Assembly: GCA_913050215.1 (NCBI GenBank)
Contig: CAJXBG010000039.1
Span: 1 to 33,018, forward strand
From: an uncultured Gammaproteobacteria bacterium
GTDB taxonomy: Bacteria > Pseudomonadota > Gammaproteobacteria > Pseudomonadales > Azotimanducaceae
Reading direction: 5' to 3'
DNA: 33,018 bases
The position numbers were made by a program, and so were the translations under genes. Of the stretch, positions 30,655 to 33,018 are shown one piece after another (the stretch's first letter is position 1; each line of letters begins with the position of its first letter). The notes beneath the pieces were generated by a model. That model made no database searches and was not told the origin of the DNA. It saw only the letters and a list, made by a program, of their open reading frames with translations.

Positions 30655-33018
30655 TTACATTTCGTACGTGAATTCAAGTCCAAAAGTTCTTCCCTGATTG
30701 ATGATGCCCGCAGCAAACAGGTCCCCAATAGGAATGCCAACTTCAACTTGATCGTCAGTCAAATTTCGTCCGTAGGCGACGATAGAGTAGTTGTCTGTTT
30801 GATATCCAATCGAAGCCGTAAGGTTCTCAGAGGAGTCCCTGCGTCCGAAATCGGTATTGAGCAAGTTTTCGCTTTCATCAACCATTGCATGTTTTGCATA
30901 GAGCTCGACTTGACCGCTGCCTATTTCAACGATATAGCTTGCACCAAAACCGAGTGTGAATTCAGGCGTATCTCGAGGCCGAAGGCCCGTCGCGTCAGAC
31001 GTGCTGAAATCAGTATCCGTTAAGTCCAAGTCGGTCTCAAACTTGCCGTATTTAGCATCAAGGTAACCGTAATTCAGAAAGAGTCTCAGGCGTTCTGTCG
31101 CCTGAAATTCGGTTTCCACTTCAATTCCCTTATAAGTTGCATCTGATACATTGTTGAAAATTGTCGCCACCGTGTTGGTAGACGCGTCGAACGATATTGA
31201 AGATTCCTGTTTGTCTGTGAAGTCGTTGAAAAAGCCCACGATATTGAGTCTCAGGCGACCTTCCATCATCATACTCTTGTAGCCCAATTCGTAAGAACTG
31301 GCGTATTCAGGCTGATATTGGTCTCTGACAAAGTCCGCGATATTTTGGTTGGTGCCAAAGAAACCGCCGGAGTGAAACCCCTCGGAATAGGTGCCAAACA
31401 CGATCGCGTTATCATTGAGTTGGTACGTGAGACCAACCTTGGGAGAGAGCTCTGTCCATGTGTTGTCAAGATCTGCAAAAGCAGGATAAGCAAAAGCATC
31501 CTGTCTTTCCACGGTGGTCAAGTAAGCCTGACCTGCAATAAAGTCTTTCTCCTCGCGAGTCCAGCGCACGCCCAAGGTTAATGTCCAGTCTTCAGCGAAT
31601 TGCCAATCGCCCTGAACAAAAGCTGCAACCGAAGTCGTTTCTTGGGCTTCATAGAGCACCTGAACCAGATCGGAATCTAAACCCGGATAAGCTGGCACGC
31701 CTGTGTCGCAGAAAAGTCCAATAGCGCCGCTCTGGCAGAGACCCCAAAATGTCAGTCCTGGCGCTGGCGGAGGTGCGAATGCAAACAAGCCGCCCAATCG
31801 GTTTTGCCAGAATGATCCACCCGTGCGCCAGTCACGATCAAACTCACTGTTAAAGTAATAAACGCCGGCCGTGAAGTTGAGGTTCTCGTAGCTGCCGTCC
31901 AATCGCAGCTCCTGACTCAACTGGTCAAAATCATTGAATTTTTCAATGGTGATAAACGGCGCAGCTGAACCGTCAAAATCGAAGATGCCATATTCAGTCA
32001 GCTCGCGGTAGCCAGTAGTAGATACAAGTGTCAGATTGTCGTCCAGATCAAGTCTCATCGACAGGGTGTAGGCTGTGGTATCAAGCTCAGCGGCATTTCT
32101 TGTATCGTTTTCAGATACGTTAGATTGCGCTAACGTTGTCCTGCAAGCGTCAGGGAAACTAAATAGTTGTGTACCGTCACACATCTGAAAACCACCACTC
32201 AAATCGGAATCCCGAAGTCCCGTGGGAGGCGCAGCAACACCAGCTGCCAAGTTGTAATTTGTGTTGTATGCGCTTAGATCGCTTTGATCTAAAAATTTCT
32301 CAATGGTAAACAACGCTTCAAAGTCATCGTTGGGCGTAAACAGGAAAGTTGCACCGTAACTCTTGTAGTCAGTTGCCCCATTCTTGCCGCCTAGTGTGAT
32401 GTTTTCAGTGAACCCATCGTCCTGAATATAGGAGCCAAATAGTTTAAGCGCTAGTTTGTCTTCAACGAGCGAGGTATTGAAAACGCCCCGGAATTCTCTT
32501 TGGCCATCTTGTCCAACGGTTGCTTTAACGCGGGCGCCAAGTTCCCCTGTGGGTCGGCTACGAATGACGTGAATCACGCCACCAACCGTGTTTTTGCCAA
32601 ATAGCGTGCCCTGAGGTCCTCGTAAGATTTCAACACGTTCAAGGTCAAAATTTTCAAGTACCTGGCCGGCGAGCGAACCCAGATAGATGCCGTCGATCAT
32701 TACGCCGATGGGAGCGTCGAGTGAATTGTCATCGGTGCGGCTTGGGCTAATACCCCGCATGGCGATGACTGCGCCGCCACCGCCTCGTGCCCCGTCTTCA
32801 CCAATCTGTACGTTTGGAGCAAAGCCATTAAGGTCTGTGATGTCGCGGATCGTTGGATTAGTCAATTCTTTCGTGAGGGCCGTGATTGCTATCGGCACTG
32901 TTTGTGCTGATTCTTCTATTTTTCGTGCCGTAACGGTGACCTCTTCAAGGGCGATACTTTCCGATTCGGCGGCCCATGTTGGCGCTGTTGCTATGGTAGA
33001 TGAGAGTGCAGTGAGTAA
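30655..33018 (-). CDS. TonB-dependent outer-membrane receptor (5' end beyond the window)
   Basis: TonB-dependent receptor, 787 residues visible. The frame is open to the right edge of the window, so the true start lies outside. The first visible residues LLTALSSTIATAPTWAAES look like the end of a signal peptide with an A-x-A-type cleavage region. IALEEVTVTARK follows, the usual TonB-box-like segment. The plug domain has VIAMRGIS, DGIYLG and VEILRGPQGTLFGKNTVGG, and the rest is beta-barrel with many FxxxGxR-like strands, ending in FGLEFTYEM. It imports a substrate across the outer membrane using TonB energy. Location next to the catabolic genes suggests it takes up the cluster substrate rather than iron. 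It resembles the large receptor family of sphingomonads and marine gammaproteobacteria. Its promoter, and any operator site, cannot be seen here. Confidence 0.93.
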   Translation of the reverse strand, partial: LLTALSSTIATAPTWAAESESIALEEVTVTARKIEESAQTVPIAITALTKELTNPTIRDITDLNGFAPNVQIGEDGARGGGGAVIAMRGISPSRTDDNSLDAPIGVMIDGIYLGSLAGQVLENFDLERVEILRGPQGTLFGKNTVGGVIHVIRSRPTGELGARVKATVGQDGQREFRGVFNTSLVEDKLALKLFGSYIQDDGFTENITLGGKNGATDYKSYGATFLFTPNDDFEALFTIEKFLDQSDLSAYNTNYNLAAGVAAPPTGLRDSDLSGGFQMCDGTQLFSFPDACRTTLAQSNVSENDTRNAAELDTTAYTLSMRLDLDDNLTLVSTTGYRELTEYGIFDFDGSAAPFITIEKFNDFDQLSQELRLDGSYENLNFTAGVYYFNSEFDRDWRTGGSFWQNRLGGLFAFAPPPAPGLTFWGLCQSGAIGLFCDTGVPAYPGLDSDLVQVLYEAQETTSVAAFVQGDWQFAEDWTLTLGVRWTREEKDFIAGQAYLTTVERQDAFAYPAFADLDNTWTELSPKVGLTYQLNDNAIVFGTYSEGFHSGGFFGTNQNIADFVRDQYQPEYASSYELGYKSMMMEGRLRLNIVGFFNDFTDKQESSISFDASTNTVATIFNNVSDATYKGIEVETEFQATERLRLFLNYGYLDAKYGKFETDLDLTDTDFSTSDATGLRPRDTPEFTLGFGASYIVEIGSGQVELYAKHAMVDESENLLNTDFGRRDSSENLTASIGYQTDNYSIVAYGRNLTDDQVEVGIPIGDLFAAGIINQGRTFGLEFTYEM

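Overview
The window is a dense catabolic gene cluster from a Gram-negative bacterium. The Gram-negative call rests on a TonB-dependent outer-membrane receptor at the right edge. The mix of cytochromes P450, Rieske oxygenases, SDRs, APH-like phosphotransferases, MaoC hydratases and a carotenoid-oxygenase-like protein recalls aerobic (often marine) gamma- or alphaproteobacteria that degrade terpenoids, steroids or aromatics. That placement is inference. I see no rRNA, tRNA, CRISPR array or insertion sequence. About 31 genes are supported and almost all of the DNA is coding.

Layout. 119-1633 (-): SDR and ThuA-like protein. 1731-2531 (-): second ThuA-like protein, divergent from a TetR regulator (2610-3320 +) that is followed by an ABM-fold monooxygenase. 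3927-10911 (+): an acetoin/2-oxoacid dehydrogenase operon (E1 alpha, E1 beta, AcoX, E2, E3) ending in a P450. 18545-10934 (-): a tightly packed run of PNPOx-like protein, Rieske oxygenase, VOC protein, Rieske oxygenase, SDR, SnoaL-like protein, P450 and phosphotransferase. 18633-20027 (-) and 20184-22313 (+): a divergent Rieske oxygenase and P450-SDR pair. 22324-23189 (-): a two-subunit MaoC-like hydratase. 23333-23881 (+): an AhpD/CMD-like protein read through an in-frame UGA. 25140-26012 and 23898-25118 (-): luciferase-like oxidoreductase and phosphotransferase. 26326-28885 (+): phosphotransferase and carotenoid-oxygenase-like protein. 29044-30585 (+): acyl-CoA ligase. 30655 to the right edge (-): TonB receptor.

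How it fits together. Six copies of one 24-bp inverted repeat (AAAACAGTC, 6 bp, GACTGTTTT) sit upstream of most transcription units. In several of them the -35 hexamer TTGACT/TTGATT lies inside the repeat, 17-18 bp before a plausible -10. That is the arrangement of a repressor-controlled regulon, and the TetR protein at 2610 is the obvious candidate repressor. The picture is uptake through the TonB receptor, oxidative attack by three P450s and three Rieske oxygenases, alcohol oxidation by three SDRs, CoA activation, MaoC hydration, and an aco-type complex that takes a 2-oxoacid or diketone fragment to acyl-CoA. The substrate cannot be read from the sequence.

The two strongest observations are this regulon and a candidate selenoprotein. 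In the CMD gene at 23333 a TGA replaces the second Cys of a CxxC motif, the frame stays open on both sides with family-like sequence, and an 8-bp stem with a GGC loop follows 12 nt downstream.
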